From Streptococcus taonis (GTDB lineage: Bacteria > Bacillota > Bacilli > Lactobacillales > Streptococcaceae), in assembly GCF_029948085.1 (NCBI RefSeq), contig NZ_JARZZP010000005.1, forward strand, positions 94,548 to 158,547: a stretch of 64,000 nt of DNA. Direction: 5' to 3'. The notes beneath the pieces are model-generated. The model made no database searches, was not told the origin of the DNA, and saw only the letters and a program-made list of their open reading frames with translations. This document shows positions 40,071 through 50,237 of the stretch, one piece after another (position 1 is the first letter of the stretch; each line of letters starts with the position of its first letter). The translations under genes and the position numbers were made by a program.

Positions 40071-41072
40071 TCATTGTTTGATTCGTCCTGCTCCCACTAA
40101 ATGCTGTTGCCAGTAGGGGCTTGTTAAGTCGGCATAACCGATTGGGTCGCCTGCATGAAACATACGGTTATTGCCAAGGTATATCCCAACATGAGTAATA
40201 TAAGAGCCAGCGTTATAGGTAGAATGAAAGAAAACCAAATCGCCAGCTTGTGCTTCCGATAGTGGGATATGCTGGGTCACATCATATTGCTGTTGTGCGG
40301 TTCGTGGTAAGTTAATTCCAGCTTTTCCATACGTCCATTGTGTCAGTCCGCTACAATCAAAAGAAGTAGTCGGGGAAGCTCCACCGTAAACGTATCGCCA
40401 GCCCTCATATTTCAGTGCTTCGTCCATGATGGCTTGTACCGTATCATCATCAAACTCTGTTGTGACAAGATACTGCGTTACCAGTTGCACATAAAACATA
40501 TTGCCATAGTTGTATCGCCAGCCCCCATTGATAGGTATGGCTATGGGATTGGGGTAAGACACTTTTTCGCCACCTGAATACTCTTTTGAGAAACTTTGAG
40601 CCAGTTCAAAGGTATATTTATTTCCACGATTAGCCACATACCCTAAGAAACCACCACCATAATTGTAGGACTGGATAACCGATTCTAAATCTACACTGAG
40701 CCTTTCGCTACTGGCTAATAATTCACTGAAATACTTCACACCTTGCTTAATGGATTCTTCTGTACTCAATGAATTAGGTGGAAGACCGAGGGATTCCGAG
40801 GACTGCATAACATCTTCCGCAGTACCGCCCGATTCCACCTGTATAATCGCAAGAAGTATGTTGACATATTCTTCAACGCCATATTCTTTGGCATATTTTT
40901 CTACCATAGGCTTATGAGCCAGCACTTCTGCGGAAACATTCACACCTCCATAATGAATATTGGAAATTCCGCTGTCCTGTTCATCTGAAAATAAAATGGC
41001 AACAAACAGAAGCAGTGAGAAGACCATCAAGAATAATCCAGAACCACCAATCACTAAAGTTTTCAACTTCAT
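40071..41072 (-). CDS. orf14: Tn916 Orf14, bifunctional peptidoglycan hydrolase
   Basis: 333 aa. An N-terminal anchor (about 7-28), a lysozyme/transglycosylase-like domain (about 60-190; ILLAIIQVESGG carries the catalytic Glu) and a C-terminal NlpC/P60 domain (about 205-333; SFDCSGLTQW has the catalytic Cys, and THVGIYLG the His). It opens the cell wall for the conjugation channel (VirB1-like). Overlaps orf15 by four bases. Confidence 0.95.
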   Translation of the reverse strand: MKLKTLVIGGSGLFLMVFSLLLFVAILFSDEQDSGISNIHYGGVNVSAEVLAHKPMVEKYAKEYGVEEYVNILLAIIQVESGGTAEDVMQSSESLGLPPNSLSTEESIKQGVKYFSELLASSERLSVDLESVIQSYNYGGGFLGYVANRGNKYTFELAQSFSKEYSGGEKVSYPNPIAIPINGGWRYNYGNMFYVQLVTQYLVTTEFDDDTVQAIMDEALKYEGWRYVYGGASPTTSFDCSGLTQWTYGKAGINLPRTAQQQYDVTQHIPLSEAQAGDLVFFHSTYNAGSYITHVGIYLGNNRMFHAGDPIGYADLTSPYWQQHLVGAGRIKQ

Positions 41073-43246
41073 GGTTTCTTACCGACTTTCTTAATGGTGG
41101 CGGTTTTGATTGGTGGTCTACTTCTTGTATTTTGTAGTGGTACTCTTTGAACAGTAGACGGACGTTCTTTTGTGATTGGACGTTGTGAAGTTCTATCTGC
41201 TGTAGTGGTTGAAGTTGCTGGCTTTTGAACGGTTTTTTCTTGAACGGTATTGCCTTGGCGTTCCACTTTTGGACTTGAAAAATCGGACTTAACTGCTGGA
41301 CGCTCTTGTTTGGCTTGTTGAGATTCCTTATATGAAGTCTGAATATTAGACTGTTTTGAGGTCTGTTCATCATGATATTGTTCTTGTCTTGTAGTCGGTC
41401 TTTCATGAACAGAAGAAGCAGGCTGTTTTTTCTGTTTGACCTGTTCCATTTCAGAGCGACGCTTCGCAATGGTTTTTCGCCTTTGTTCCTGCTGTTCCTT
41501 GCGTCCACTGGCTCTGTCCGCTTTGGTTTGAGAAATACTACTGGTTAAATCACGGACATTCTCTTTTACTTTGGATTTTCCTTGATATACTGCATATCTT
41601 GCATTGGTCGGCAAATCTTTAACCTGTTCTTTCAAACCACTAGCAGTGTCTACCATTCTGTCTTTGGTATCAGCTACTGTACCGATGGTTTGACCGATAC
41701 GTTTTCCAAGTGTTGATTTTTCCTTTCCGTCTGGTCGGGAGTGATCTGCTTGTGTCCTTGCAGAACTCCCCGAACCCGACTGTCCTTTTTTACCTGTAAC
41801 AATGGCAGACCCAGCCCCTAGAGTAGTCATGGAACGTCCAAGTTTCCGCTGTAGACGGTGCATGTGAGCGTGCATAAGCATACGAGGTTTTCTCATCACA
41901 CGACTTCCCACACTTTGAGAATCGTTACTCTGTAGAGAAAACATACTCATTAAATCGCCCAGCTTGAAGTAGATTCCTGCAAAGGTCACAATCTGTAGAA
42001 AAGCAATCAAAAAGAACGGATAACCAGCCGATAAGGTATAGAGCATGGTTGAAATACTAAATGCTGTCGTAATAATCAATGTGATTCCAGCTCGTGTCAA
42101 AATGGTATTAAAGAGCTTTGTTATGGCTCGTTTTGACATACCATCAAATGATGGAATCATGCTTAAAATAAAGCTCACAGGCAGAAACATAGCATAGATG
42201 ATAAAAAGTACCTGCGAGAAAATCATGATTCCTGTTAATAGGAATACAAATATGGAAATCCCAATATTGAAGACAAATAGGAAGAAGACTGTACCTAAAC
42301 GGTTAATGGTCTTTGTAATGGTTAGATTGGTATTGCTTCTGTCTTCAATTTCTTCCGCAACAATTTTTTCTCTGTCTTCGCCATTGTTGGAATCTGGGCT
42401 GGTGGAGAGCAGGCTTTCCACACGGTCAATACCGATACTTTCAATGTCTGAACTGTTGTATTGAAGCAGTAGCCACGGTTGCTGAACCTGTATGGAAAAC
42501 AGGCTATCTCTGATTAAGTCCACGCTGTCCTTGCCTTGACTATCGGAATGGGGCATGACAATCTTCGTGCCAAGTGATAAACTGGCATTACTGATGTCTG
42601 ATGAAAAGTCATTGATTTTTTTAATGTAGTCGGGAGCGTAGGCAATAAAGGAAGCCGATAGGATAAACACCAGCACAAAATTCATAATGGCATGAATTGC
42701 CTTTGTGGTTTCTCTCTTTATCAGTCCCGTATAGGCAACATAAACCCCAAGAACCAAAATCAAGAGTAAGAGGAATCCAACATAGAAACCCTCTGTTGAA
42801 AATCCGTTTGCACTCACACCAGCTAAGGTCTGCATATTCTTACCAATGGAATCTGCTGTAGCGGAAATGAAGTCTAAGGAATAGGCTTCCTGTACTAAGT
42901 AACCTGTCGCATTGGAAACATACAAACTGATTGTCCAAATAAAATTGGTAATGGCATATAGTCCATACATGACCTGTTTTCCAATCCCGTCCGACCAGTT
43001 CCACGGAAGCCAGCCCCAGCTATTATCCACATAAAAATCCAGTTGATAGTTTTCAAGTGGGTATCGGCTGTATTCATTTGCCACATTGACCGTATCATCT
43101 ACCAAGCCCGCAGCTTGAACCACCGTTCCCAGCATGGCTAAAAGAAAAATGGCAATCACAAGTGTGAAAGCCACTGTCATTGCCACTTTACCTAGACGTT
43201 TCAGCGTCCAGTTTGATTTTATTCTGTTTACTATTGATGGTTTCAC
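41069..43246 (-). CDS. orf15: Tn916 Orf15, polytopic channel protein (VirB6-like)
   Basis: 725 aa. An N-terminal helix and then seven or so membrane segments up to about 430, followed by a hydrophilic, Gln/Arg/Ser-rich tail (about 440-725), probably cytoplasmic. Proposed inner-channel component of the type IV secretion machine. Two bases from orf16. The tail is low in complexity and its length varies among Tn916 relatives. Confidence 0.9.
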   Translation of the reverse strand: MKPSIVNRIKSNWTLKRLGKVAMTVAFTLVIAIFLLAMLGTVVQAAGLVDDTVNVANEYSRYPLENYQLDFYVDNSWGWLPWNWSDGIGKQVMYGLYAITNFIWTISLYVSNATGYLVQEAYSLDFISATADSIGKNMQTLAGVSANGFSTEGFYVGFLLLLILVLGVYVAYTGLIKRETTKAIHAIMNFVLVFILSASFIAYAPDYIKKINDFSSDISNASLSLGTKIVMPHSDSQGKDSVDLIRDSLFSIQVQQPWLLLQYNSSDIESIGIDRVESLLSTSPDSNNGEDREKIVAEEIEDRSNTNLTITKTINRLGTVFFLFVFNIGISIFVFLLTGIMIFSQVLFIIYAMFLPVSFILSMIPSFDGMSKRAITKLFNTILTRAGITLIITTAFSISTMLYTLSAGYPFFLIAFLQIVTFAGIYFKLGDLMSMFSLQSNDSQSVGSRVMRKPRMLMHAHMHRLQRKLGRSMTTLGAGSAIVTGKKGQSGSGSSARTQADHSRPDGKEKSTLGKRIGQTIGTVADTKDRMVDTASGLKEQVKDLPTNARYAVYQGKSKVKENVRDLTSSISQTKADRASGRKEQQEQRRKTIAKRRSEMEQVKQKKQPASSVHERPTTRQEQYHDEQTSKQSNIQTSYKESQQAKQERPAVKSDFSSPKVERQGNTVQEKTVQKPATSTTTADRTSQRPITKERPSTVQRVPLQNTRSRPPIKTATIKKVGKKP

Positions 43247-43248
43247 AT

Positions 43249-45696
43249 TTACACCTCTTTTCGCACAGGTGGTCTGGTATCAAAGGCATGGAGCAGTTCT
43301 TCAAATACAGGGTGGAACTGTATCACACCGACACGACCATATAAATCACTGATAAGGCATTGCCCGTTTTCCAAATCACGCAATCGCTTCTGATTGTTTT
43401 CGTCCTCTGGGTCTACACCAAAAAAGGCTAAGGTCTTTTTAATCTCGTTAAGGTCAGTGGAACGAAATGCAAATTTTAAGCCGAGGTTATTTTTCAGTTT
43501 TTCATCTAAGAGGTCGTCTGTATTTTGGGTCACGAAATATACCCCAGCGTTCATAGCACGACCAGCCCGAACCAGCTTCATAGATAGTGTTTTTCCTTGT
43601 GCTACCTGTAAAAAGCTCCATGCTTCGTCTAAATCTACAATCTTGAAAATGCTTCGGTCTGTATGGATAAAGTCTAAAGCAAAGGTACTAATGACAATCA
43701 GCATAGCAACGGATAAAAGCTCCATAGTGGTATATTCCTCAAAGGAAGTTTCCTTGTCGGGAAGTACCAAGTCCGCAACCTGTATAATGTTCAGTTGTTT
43801 TTCTAAGCTGATAGACTGCTCCACATAACCATTACTGAATAATAAATGTGCAAAGTCATAGTCTGTAAAACTTTCGATATGGTCGGCTATACTGGTACTT
43901 AGTGGCGTATTCTCAACCCGTAATTCCTCAATCACTTTCATCAACCCTCGTACTTCACTATTGGTTACTGCACGAATGGCTTTTCTAAGGATTGGGAAGC
44001 GTTCCCCATCACGAGAGGAAATCCCCGTAAGGAATGTCAGAATATCAATAGCCAGTGATTCAGAATCTTTGGGATTTTTCATAATCACATAAGGGTCAAG
44101 TAAGCCTTTGTTTTTCTCATCAGAAGTCAGAGTGACGATATTGATTTCATGGGAAATCTCTGGCAAGGTTTCTTTCCATCTGCCACGTTCTGCTTTTGGG
44201 TCTACAATCACTGCTTGTGCCCCATAAAGCACCGCATAATAGACGATAAGGTTATTCGCAAAGGATTTACCACCACCCAGCGAACCAACAAAAGCCGACG
44301 CTAACGCATTGGTTACTGAACCCTTAACCCCTTGACTGGCAAGAGCAGGTTTCAGATAGACATTGCGTCCAGTATCTAAGCTGTAGCCAACATAAATCCC
44401 CTCATTTTCCCCCAGCATTTGAGTAGCACCAAAACCTAAACCAGCGAGGAAATCAGAGGTCACGTATTGAATATAATCATTCATATAACGCTTGCTGGCA
44501 GGTAAAAATTCTTCATGTAAGCCGAGCATATCCCCAAATGGTCGTACCAGTTTTACGCTTAAATCGTCATAAAAATCTTTCACTTCATTACAACGACGTT
44601 TGAGTTCGTCAAGATCATTTGCTGATACCCTTACCACATAAGACAGCTTGTACATAGATTCCTTGCTTTGGTCTAAATTGGTTTCCAGCTCATTCACACT
44701 TTCCAGAGCTTCCGCCACATTGGAGCTGGTTTCATTATCACTTTGCCAAGCGTGGTTATCCAAGTCTTTCAGTTCTTTCTTTTTATTGCGGACAGTAGAT
44801 AGGGCTTTACGATTCGCTACAATTTCCACATTCATTGACGTATCAATCGGAAAGGTAAATTGCTGTTGCTGGTAGTAGAAGATTTCAGAGGACGGGAAGT
44901 CCAGTTCGCCGACAATACTGTTGATGGTAAAGTAAGCTACATAGGCGGTTTCGTCTTCCTGCTGGATTTTCAAATATCGCTGTTTTTCTTCCACCAGACA
45001 GCGAGTAGGCTTAATGAGGTCATAGGTTTTAATCAGTGTTTCATGTTCCAGCTTTTTCTTTGATAGAGGATACTCATACTCTTCATAGGCAGTGCCTGTC
45101 TGTCCGTAAAGGTGTTCAATCAGATAGCCGAAGTCGTCCTTATCTAATCTTCGGATTTTGAAACGACGGGAGATTTTATTTTCTAAAAGCTTTTCCATCT
45201 TCTGAAAACGCAGGATTTCATCATTACTCATACTAACAAAATCGCCCATCAGCTTATGGTTCACATCATAGACAAAATCAGTAAAAGCATTTTTTGCTTC
45301 AACGGTAAGACTTTTCATAGAAAACTCCTGATCGTTGAGAAGCAACTTAAAACCGATAAAGAAACGGTAGTCCACTTGATTTTCGCCAATCATGGATATT
45401 AAAGCGTCTGTCTGTTGGTCGATTTTGTCATAGGCAACCGTTTTGAGCTTTCCAGTGACTTCATTTTTGGAACGTTCTTGTGCAGAAAGTATGCTGGATT
45501 CTGTACTGATTTGTAAAGCATGAATCTTGCCATCACGATTTTGTGCGATAAGCTGTCTGAAAGAATCATGTACTTGTATTTTCTGTTCCGGACTTAGAAA
45601 TGAGTAATTGTAGGGAACAAGCTCATAGTAAGCGTAACATTCCCCATCTTTATTCCAGACCAGATTGTTTTCAATATATTTAATTGGATATGCCAT
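43249..45696 (-). CDS. orf16: Tn916 Orf16, VirB4-like conjugation ATPase
   Basis: 815 aa from the ATG at 45696 (AGGAGTG upstream); the longer frame overlaps orf17 for 17 codons more. Walker A GSLGGGKSFANN near the middle, Walker B IVDLDEAWSFLQ and the VTQNTDDLL sensor segment near the C-terminus define the VirB4/TraE AAA+ ATPase that powers transfer. Its start overlaps the end of orf17. Confidence 0.95.
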   Translation of the reverse strand: MAYPIKYIENNLVWNKDGECYAYYELVPYNYSFLSPEQKIQVHDSFRQLIAQNRDGKIHALQISTESSILSAQERSKNEVTGKLKTVAYDKIDQQTDALISMIGENQVDYRFFIGFKLLLNDQEFSMKSLTVEAKNAFTDFVYDVNHKLMGDFVSMSNDEILRFQKMEKLLENKISRRFKIRRLDKDDFGYLIEHLYGQTGTAYEEYEYPLSKKKLEHETLIKTYDLIKPTRCLVEEKQRYLKIQQEDETAYVAYFTINSIVGELDFPSSEIFYYQQQQFTFPIDTSMNVEIVANRKALSTVRNKKKELKDLDNHAWQSDNETSSNVAEALESVNELETNLDQSKESMYKLSYVVRVSANDLDELKRRCNEVKDFYDDLSVKLVRPFGDMLGLHEEFLPASKRYMNDYIQYVTSDFLAGLGFGATQMLGENEGIYVGYSLDTGRNVYLKPALASQGVKGSVTNALASAFVGSLGGGKSFANNLIVYYAVLYGAQAVIVDPKAERGRWKETLPEISHEINIVTLTSDEKNKGLLDPYVIMKNPKDSESLAIDILTFLTGISSRDGERFPILRKAIRAVTNSEVRGLMKVIEELRVENTPLSTSIADHIESFTDYDFAHLLFSNGYVEQSISLEKQLNIIQVADLVLPDKETSFEEYTTMELLSVAMLIVISTFALDFIHTDRSIFKIVDLDEAWSFLQVAQGKTLSMKLVRAGRAMNAGVYFVTQNTDDLLDEKLKNNLGLKFAFRSTDLNEIKKTLAFFGVDPEDENNQKRLRDLENGQCLISDLYGRVGVIQFHPVFEELLHAFDTRPPVRKEV

Positions 45697-46072
45697 AAAA
45701 TTCACTCCTAACTGCTGTAATGGCTTCTTGTGGCTGGTTTCTGCCAAGCGTTACTTTTTTTCCTGCATAGGTCAGTTTTCGTCGCAGTGCATAAGCAATG
45801 ACAGACTTCAAAAATCCATAAGGCTTTTTACCATCAAAGGTTTTTGTAGACATAAACCATGTGAAAGCCACAGGAATCCCAAAGTATTTGAGAAATGCTC
45901 CCTCTATCATAGAAAGAGGGGGCAAGTTGCCAAGTATCATAACTGCAAAGAGTGACACGACAAACCATGTCATTTGCGTAAAGGTTATGGGAAACGGAAG
46001 TCTAAAGTCATTGATGGAGTACAACACTTTCTCAACAGACCAGATACTGGTATAGCTTCGTATTTTCTTCAT
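45680..46072 (-). CDS. orf17: Tn916 Orf17, TcpE-like membrane protein
   Basis: 130 aa with two membrane helices (about 28-70) and a charged C-terminus, matching the TcpE family of Gram-positive conjugation proteins. AAAGGATTGATTAC precedes the ATG. It is needed for transfer in related elements; exact role unknown. Overlaps orf16 by 17 bases. Confidence 0.88.
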   Translation of the reverse strand: MKKIRSYTSIWSVEKVLYSINDFRLPFPITFTQMTWFVVSLFAVMILGNLPPLSMIEGAFLKYFGIPVAFTWFMSTKTFDGKKPYGFLKSVIAYALRRKLTYAGKKVTLGRNQPQEAITAVRSEFYGISN

Positions 46073-46158
46073 GTAATCAATCCTTTCATAAAAATGGGGA
46101 TAGTCTTTTGACTACCCCGTAAACAAGAAAATCTGCCAGTAAGAATGTACCGACAGAT

Positions 46159-46656
46159 TTAATAGACGATTTCAAAAATCCCGTGATTGGTTGAGATAAA
46201 CGTTCCCGAAAGGTCTAAATCCCGACCATAGGATTCATAATCAATATAGTTTTGAAGACTGGCTGGCACTTCGCCTAAAGCACCCGTTTCTTCAATGTAG
46301 TAGCGTGCCACGTCAGACATATCATCACAATCGGAATGAATGATAATATCTTCTTGATGTTCGCTTAATTCTTCAATACTTGAAAAATGAGTGAGCAGAG
46401 CAGATAGCTCCGATTGTAGTTCTTCTGGCAACTCCGATACCATTTCCCATAGGCGATTGAGTTCGCTAATAGAAGTGTATTCGTCAACCGTAAAGGGTAA
46501 CTCGTAATCATGAATGGCGTATTCCTCATATTCATCATTCAAGCCGATTTTCTCTTTGACTTCCTCAAAATCAATGGGAAAGGTAAACCATGCACCAACT
46601 AATTCGCCCTCATTGTATTTGCCTAAATTGGCAATGTAGACTTGCATATCGTCCAT
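46159..46656 (-). CDS. ardA: Antirestriction protein ArdA (Tn916 Orf18)
   Basis: 165 aa from the ATG at 46656 (AAGGACG upstream). Very acidic (D/E along the whole chain, e.g. DEYEEYAIHDYELPF), as expected of a DNA mimic. Tn916 Orf18 is a structurally known ArdA that occupies the DNA groove of type I restriction enzymes, protecting incoming element DNA. Located so as to be expressed early on entry. Confidence 0.95.
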   Translation of the reverse strand: MDDMQVYIANLGKYNEGELVGAWFTFPIDFEEVKEKIGLNDEYEEYAIHDYELPFTVDEYTSISELNRLWEMVSELPEELQSELSALLTHFSSIEELSEHQEDIIIHSDCDDMSDVARYYIEETGALGEVPASLQNYIDYESYGRDLDLSGTFISTNHGIFEIVY

Positions 46657-46774
46657 GTATTCACACGTCCTTTCTTTATAGAGATTCAAAAATCCCTACC
46701 GCACTTCGTTTGGTGTACCATTCTTTTGCGGAACATAAGAAAACCACTTATATTCCACAAAATAACGGTTTAAT

Positions 46775-46996
46775 TTAAGCACCAATAATGCGATTGAATA
46801 GCTCTAGTAAAATGTCTTTTACTCCAGCAGCGTTGAAGACTAAGCCTACCGCAATAATCGCAATAATGAGAAAGCCAATGAGTTTACTGAACTCACGCTT
46901 GAAGCCAAGATACAAGCCAATCACAACGATTGCTAAAAGTACCAGTGATTGAGCGTTTGATAGAAACCAGTTATAAAGGTTTTGTCCAAAATTCAT
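46775..46996 (-). CDS. orf19: Tn916 Orf19, small membrane protein
   Basis: 73 aa, with two hydrophobic segments (about 14-30 and 36-58) and little else. GAGAGGAGAACATTTTT precedes the start. Member of a small conserved conjugation protein family; topology suggests a VirB2/VirB3-like place in the channel, which is not established. Confidence 0.82.
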   Translation of the reverse strand: MNFGQNLYNWFLSNAQSLVLLAIVVIGLYLGFKREFSKLIGFLIIAIIAVGLVFNAAGVKDILLELFNRIIGA

Positions 46997-47038
46997 AAAA
47001 ATGTTCTCCTCTCTATATTCAATGAATTTGTGTTTAGG

Positions 47039-48229
47039 TTATTTCTTTGTCGTTATCACGTCCTGTTCTTTTACTGACTGTTGCTTCAAAATCTGCTTGT
47101 GTCGGTCTGTCAGTTTCGCATGGTCGAGAATGTCTTTTACAACCTGCGTCTGGTTGATTTCATCAAGTTTAATCGCAACCTTTAAGGTCGGGGCAACTTG
47201 ATGAGATAGCCAGTTCAGCGTCCTTTGGAAGGAGTAAGGCTCTGGTTTTGTGGTTAGTTTTAATCGTTCACGATTGTTCCCAATAAACCAAGCCCATTCT
47301 TCATTCAGTTTCCAATCAGAACGAGGTTTGGAATCGTCTTTATCTACAAAACGGATATACCGATTGATAATTTTAAAGGCGGTATGCTCTGGATTGTCAT
47401 AGACGAGTAAATCACGGACTGCATAATAGGCACGCTCATTTTTCAATCGAATCTCAAAACGGTTTTTTACTTCTGCGTCTTCAATGGGAATATCATTTTT
47501 CTTGTACTGCTCGTAGTCCTTTTCATAGATACAGAAATAAACTTCACTTTGTAATGAACCGATATAGAGGGTGTTTCCCATACATTCCTTTTCCTCTTTG
47601 CGTACCAGTTCGCCACTGCGATAGCTTTTAAAACTGCGGAAGACGGAGATACATTCTTCCTGTTGGCACTTTTCAGTGAGTACAGGGATATTCAAAATCC
47701 CTGTCTTATCGTTAATGGCAAGGTCAAGGCGTTTCATCACACCGCCAGCCACCAAAACGTCCATAAAGAACTCATACCAGCTTCTTTGTTGTGCCAGAAG
47801 ATAGCTTTCAAATTGTCTGCACCCACGACCTTTCAATTCCACCAGAACTCCTTTGTCCAGTTCATGGGAGCAAAGGACGAATATGTCGCCTAAAGCATAA
47901 TGCTCTGAATAAGAATAGAAACCATAGTCCTCATGAAGAAAATAGGACAGTTTCAGTTGTAAGATGTTTTCGACCACCTGCTGTACGTCTGTTGTCGGAA
48001 AGCGAATCCTTACATAATCAAACAGCATTTCAAGGGGAGCGTCGGGATTGAAGCGTTCCAGAGCTTCCCAAAGGGACTGCTGTAAATCCTCTGATGGCTT
48101 GACTTTTCCTGTTTCAATATCGCTTAGATACTGCCTTGTAATACCAGTCGCAACAGCTAAACGGTTTTGAGATAGTCCATAAGCCAAGCGTTTTTCTTTT
48201 AAATGCTGTAACCAAGTTTGTTCATTCAG
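47039..48229 (-). CDS. orf20: Tn916 Orf20, relaxase (MobT/Rep_trans type)
   Basis: 396 aa if begun at CTG 48229. An N-terminal XRE helix-turn-helix (LAYGLSQNRLAVATGITRQYL, about 15-35) and a Rep_trans domain (about 60-320) with LDLAINDKTG, VYFCIYEKDYEQ and a catalytic tyrosine region. It nicks oriT and pilots DNA. GGAGGG lies seven bases before CTG, while the in-frame TTG at 48244 lies upstream of that site. oriT is directly upstream. Confidence 0.92.
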   Translation of the reverse strand: MNEQTWLQHLKEKRLAYGLSQNRLAVATGITRQYLSDIETGKVKPSEDLQQSLWEALERFNPDAPLEMLFDYVRIRFPTTDVQQVVENILQLKLSYFLHEDYGFYSYSEHYALGDIFVLCSHELDKGVLVELKGRGCRQFESYLLAQQRSWYEFFMDVLVAGGVMKRLDLAINDKTGILNIPVLTEKCQQEECISVFRSFKSYRSGELVRKEEKECMGNTLYIGSLQSEVYFCIYEKDYEQYKKNDIPIEDAEVKNRFEIRLKNERAYYAVRDLLVYDNPEHTAFKIINRYIRFVDKDDSKPRSDWKLNEEWAWFIGNNRERLKLTTKPEPYSFQRTLNWLSHQVAPTLKVAIKLDEINQTQVVKDILDHAKLTDRHKQILKQQSVKEQDVITTKK

Positions 48230-48252
48230 TAAAAATCCCTCCAATCAAAAAG

Positions 48253-48413
48253 GCGTATGTCAACTTTTAAAGCCCATTTGACATACGCTGAAATTTTGTA
48301 AATCCCTTGTAACCAAAGGATTTTCTAATGTTTTTTTGACTGTTTCCTGTCGATTTGTACCCCCCTGTTAGATACGGGGGGTTAAGTGCTGGCGTGGCTA
48401 TTGCCACACCAGC
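48253..48413. other. Origin of transfer (oriT) of Tn916
   Basis: Three inverted repeats between orf20 and orf21: GCGTATGTCAA/TTGACATACGC (48253-48288), ACCCCCC/GGGGGGT with a ten-base loop (48359-48382), and GCTGGCGTGGC/GCCACACCAGC (48388-48413). The C/G hairpin resembles that of the ICEBs1 oriT. It is adjacent to the relaxase gene, where oriT of Tn916 is mapped. The same region can serve single-strand replication. Confidence 0.85.
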
Positions 48414-48421
48414 CAGCAAGA

Positions 48422-49807
48422 TCAGTCCACACCTGCGACTTCCGCTTCGCACGTCGCCTGCGTGGACTGTCTGCTGTTGGATAACTTTTTAATTTCCTCC
48501 AAGAAATCATATCCTTTTGGTACAAGGGGAGTATAAAACTCTGATATGACACTTGTTCCTACATCAACATAGCCACGACCTTTGATTCGCTTTAAGAAGA
48601 AATCCTTTTGTACGTCACTGCCAAACATCATGCCATAGCCCATTTCAGACATACGACCTAAAGCCACTCTGAAATTAAACTGATCACGGATTCCGTCGCC
48701 TAAATATTTTGCGTCTGGACGTTGACAAGCCAGTATTAGAAAGAAGCCAGCTTGACGACCTAACATGACAATCTGTTTCAGCTTATTCATAACTGCGGTG
48801 TTTTCTTTTGTTCCCAGCATTTCCATGAAAGCGACGTATTCATCAAAGATTAAGAAGTGTGCCGGGAGACCTAAGTAAGCATAATTTTTGCCAGTCTTAT
48901 AGTTCTTCATCTGCTTCATTTCCTCACTACGTTTCATCATTTCTTCATAGAATGTTTCAATGCAAGAAAGCAAGTCTTCTTTTCTATAGTAGACATTTGC
49001 CATCACAGAACCTAAGTCCGCAAGGTCAGCATTTTTCGGGTCAAGAATATACAGTTTTGAATCTGTATGAAGCAAGGCTTCAATCAGTGTCAGTATAAAG
49101 TAAGTTTTACCGCCACCTGTACCACCAGCAATCAACATATGAGGGAGCTTATCATATTCCCACCATACGTTTTTCATTAAGCGAAGTTTACCATCTTTAG
49201 CTTCTACTTCATCAATAGAAATACGACTGGCTATGGTGTCATAGAGCAAAGTATATTCCACATAGGAATCCTTTAACTCTTTATCCGTCAGCTCACAGTA
49301 CAAGCCACTCTCTAATTTCTTTTCCAAGTGTAAGAGTTGGTCTTGATATTTTCCCAGCGTGATTTCCACCCGTATCTGTATCAAGCCATTTTTAAGTCGA
49401 TAATACATTTTAGGGAAGTAGGTTATCTTTTCCTTTGTACGACCAGCACTATCTTTAAAGAAACCCTCTGTTTTGACCTGTTCAGATTCATACCACTTGT
49501 TTTCAAGTATCATCTTTGCCAGTTTTTGACGGTGGTAAAGTTGTTTAACCGTATCATAGCGAACCCGTTTGAATACAAACGCTACCAGCAAGCAGATAAG
49601 AATTGCGACACTGAAACTGATAATTAAATAGGGAATGTCAATCTTATCTGCTTGTGATAGGTTAAAATCCTGCCAGTTGATCTGCTGGATTGTCTTCACA
49701 TGAAACAGTCCGACAACCAGCAGGAAAACAGGCAGGAGTGACGCTATCGTAAAATGAAAGACTAAATCTTTACCAGATGGGCGAATCCTTTTACCACGCT
49801 GTTTCAT
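48422..49807 (-). CDS. orf21: Tn916 Orf21, FtsK/SpoIIIE-type coupling protein
   Basis: 461 aa. Two N-terminal helices (about 17-35 and 52-75) and an FtsK-like motor domain with Walker A GGTGGGKT (about 232) and Walker B FLIFDEYVAF. TcpA-type coupling protein that passes relaxase-bound DNA to the channel. AGGAGACTTTTTCGC precedes the ATG. Its end abuts oriT. Confidence 0.95.
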   Translation of the reverse strand: MKQRGKRIRPSGKDLVFHFTIASLLPVFLLVVGLFHVKTIQQINWQDFNLSQADKIDIPYLIISFSVAILICLLVAFVFKRVRYDTVKQLYHRQKLAKMILENKWYESEQVKTEGFFKDSAGRTKEKITYFPKMYYRLKNGLIQIRVEITLGKYQDQLLHLEKKLESGLYCELTDKELKDSYVEYTLLYDTIASRISIDEVEAKDGKLRLMKNVWWEYDKLPHMLIAGGTGGGKTYFILTLIEALLHTDSKLYILDPKNADLADLGSVMANVYYRKEDLLSCIETFYEEMMKRSEEMKQMKNYKTGKNYAYLGLPAHFLIFDEYVAFMEMLGTKENTAVMNKLKQIVMLGRQAGFFLILACQRPDAKYLGDGIRDQFNFRVALGRMSEMGYGMMFGSDVQKDFFLKRIKGRGYVDVGTSVISEFYTPLVPKGYDFLEEIKKLSNSRQSTQATCEAEVAGVD

Positions 49808-49835
49808 GCGAAAAAGTCTCCTTTCTACCTAGCGA

Positions 49836-50222
49836 CTATTTGTCTTGTGTCGGTTCTTTCTTTGCTTGTGGTTGAGCTTTGAATGAACTAGAATCCTTTG
49901 TCAGCACAATATCGTCTGCCTTGATATACCAGTCAACATCTGCTCCTTGATAGGTGGCAGTAGCAACGGTGTCCGCAATGGGATTGATAAGTTCCACCCG
50001 TGCGTTATAATCAAACTCTTTCAAAGGCACGCTGGCAGGAATACTTACTTGAATCATGCGTCCTTGTCCTTTGGATTTTAAGTCATAGGTACGTTCCTTG
50101 ATTTCATCTGAAACCGACCCGTCTTCATTTTGGATTCTCACTTCACGACGTAGAGCAGAGAATTTCAATTCTCCAAAAGTCGTGTCTTTATCTAATACAA
50201 TGCCATTTGCTAATCTCATCAT
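49836..50222 (-). CDS. orf22: Tn916 Orf22 (DUF961/YdcP family)
   Basis: 128 aa. Start at ATG-ATG after GAGAGGAAAA. A DUF961 protein (LANGIVLDKDTTFGELKF; IQVSIPASVPLKEFDYNARVELINP). Similar to Orf23, so the pair is an old duplication. In ICEBs1 the related proteins (helper of rolling-circle replication) support element replication. Ends in a Lys/Gln/Asp-rich tail. Confidence 0.9.
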   Translation of the reverse strand: MMRLANGIVLDKDTTFGELKFSALRREVRIQNEDGSVSDEIKERTYDLKSKGQGRMIQVSIPASVPLKEFDYNARVELINPIADTVATATYQGADVDWYIKADDIVLTKDSSSFKAQPQAKKEPTQDK

Positions 50223-50237
50223 TTTTCCTCTCTTTCT

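Noticed and set aside
40981..41508. 175-codon minus-strand frame overlapping orf15/orf14
   Set aside because: Alternative frame through the Gln/Arg-rich tail of orf15; composition explained by that low-complexity coding sequence.
43394..43828. 144-codon plus-strand frame within orf16
   Set aside because: Antisense shadow of the VirB4-like ATPase gene; no start signals or domain.
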